Positions 63,903 through 64,000 of a DNA stretch of 64,000 bases are shown in pieces. Below the pieces are notes generated by a model, which searched no databases, was not told the DNA's origin, and saw only the letters and a program-made list of their open reading frames with translations. A program made the translations under genes and the position numbers. Within the stretch, counting starts at the first letter, position 1. Each line of letters starts with the position of its first letter. The DNA comes from Nostoc sp. 'Peltigera membranacea cyanobiont' 210A (GTDB lineage: Bacteria; Cyanobacteriota; Cyanobacteriia; Cyanobacteriales; Nostocaceae): NCBI RefSeq assembly GCF_002246015.1, contig NZ_NOLJ01000001.1, positions 1,056,393 to 1,120,392 on the forward strand. Reading direction: 5' to 3'.

Positions 63903-64000
63903 GGACTGGGTATTGGGGACTGGGTATTAGCTATTAGGTATTGGGAAAAACTTTCCTATCTAGTCCCCATTCTTTACTCTTTTTTAGTCCCCAGTCCCCA
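63903..64000. repeat. STRR tract at the window end
   Basis: GGGACTGGGTATTGGGGACTGGGTATTAG units followed by AGTCCCCAGTCCCCA, complementary to the first units. Potential large hairpin after the sugar-nucleotide gene; the tract may run past the window. Confidence 0.8.

Overview
The window comes from the chromosome of a filamentous, heterocyst-forming cyanobacterium of the Nostoc/Anabaena group. The signs are the very frequent HIP1 octamer (GCGATCGC), a Ycf30-type RbcR, Psb27, a DevH-like regulator, an XisI-family protein, a zinc-ribbon Ser/Thr kinase, PEP-CTERM proteins, cofH, and many short tandemly repeated repetitive (STRR) sequences between genes. No rRNA, convincing tRNA, CRISPR array, transposase or complete insertion sequence was seen.

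Region 1 (1-10.3 kb): rbcR, then a Ser/Thr kinase followed by two intact PstS-like binding proteins and a decayed binding-protein gene between them. Next come a DevH-type CRP regulator with a perfect NtcA-type site upstream, an ArgRS-like protein without a catalytic core that has absorbed a repeat in frame, a Cof-type HAD phosphatase and a PEP-CTERM protein. Region 2 (10.8-23.5 kb): polA, then an iron-related stretch (lipoprotein binding protein, FTR1 permease, ferritin-like protein, HhH lipoprotein, Tat-exported two-domain multicopper oxidase), then cbtB, a membrane protein and cofH. Region 3 (23.6-33.6 kb): a PEP-CTERM phosphodiesterase, then an OmpR-type response regulator and kinase next to a PepSY protein, two DUF347 membrane proteins and a PAP2 phosphatase. 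A perfect 25-bp inverted repeat built from PmrA-box-like GTCAAG half-sites lies in the PepSY/DUF347 divergent promoter region. Psb27 and a GHL10-type glycosidase follow.

Region 4 (33.7-46.9 kb): a chloramphenicol-phosphotransferase-like gene, mobA, a DUF255 thioredoxin-fold protein, clpP, a small secreted protein, a cyanobacterial hypothetical, an RNB/S1 exoribonuclease behind a 975-bp gene-free leader, ubiX and a LapA-like protein. Region 5 (47.7-54.6 kb) is the most rearranged part: a DUF433/DUF5615 toxin-antitoxin pair, aroK, an orphan xisI, an extra copy of the aroK 3' end, a binding protein overlapping a hybrid histidine-kinase-type sensor gene by ATGA, then a second xisI-3'/aroK-3' fragment, a Uma2 nuclease and a pentapeptide-repeat protein. 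The binding-protein/kinase module is bracketed by direct repeats of 269 and 215 bp. Region 6 (54.7-64 kb): argB, a secreted protein, a TPR membrane protein, a DUF3153 lipoprotein, a pyrE fragment, azoR, pdxH, an AI-2E-family permease, scpA and a sugar-nucleotide pyrophosphorylase.

The strongest candidates for undescribed biology are the SBP-kinase module between aroK/xisI duplications, the RR/HK-PepSY-DUF347-PAP2 regulon with its operator-like inverted repeat, the iron-uptake cluster, and the catalytic-core-less ArgRS paralogue. All assignments come from reading the sequence; no database search was run.
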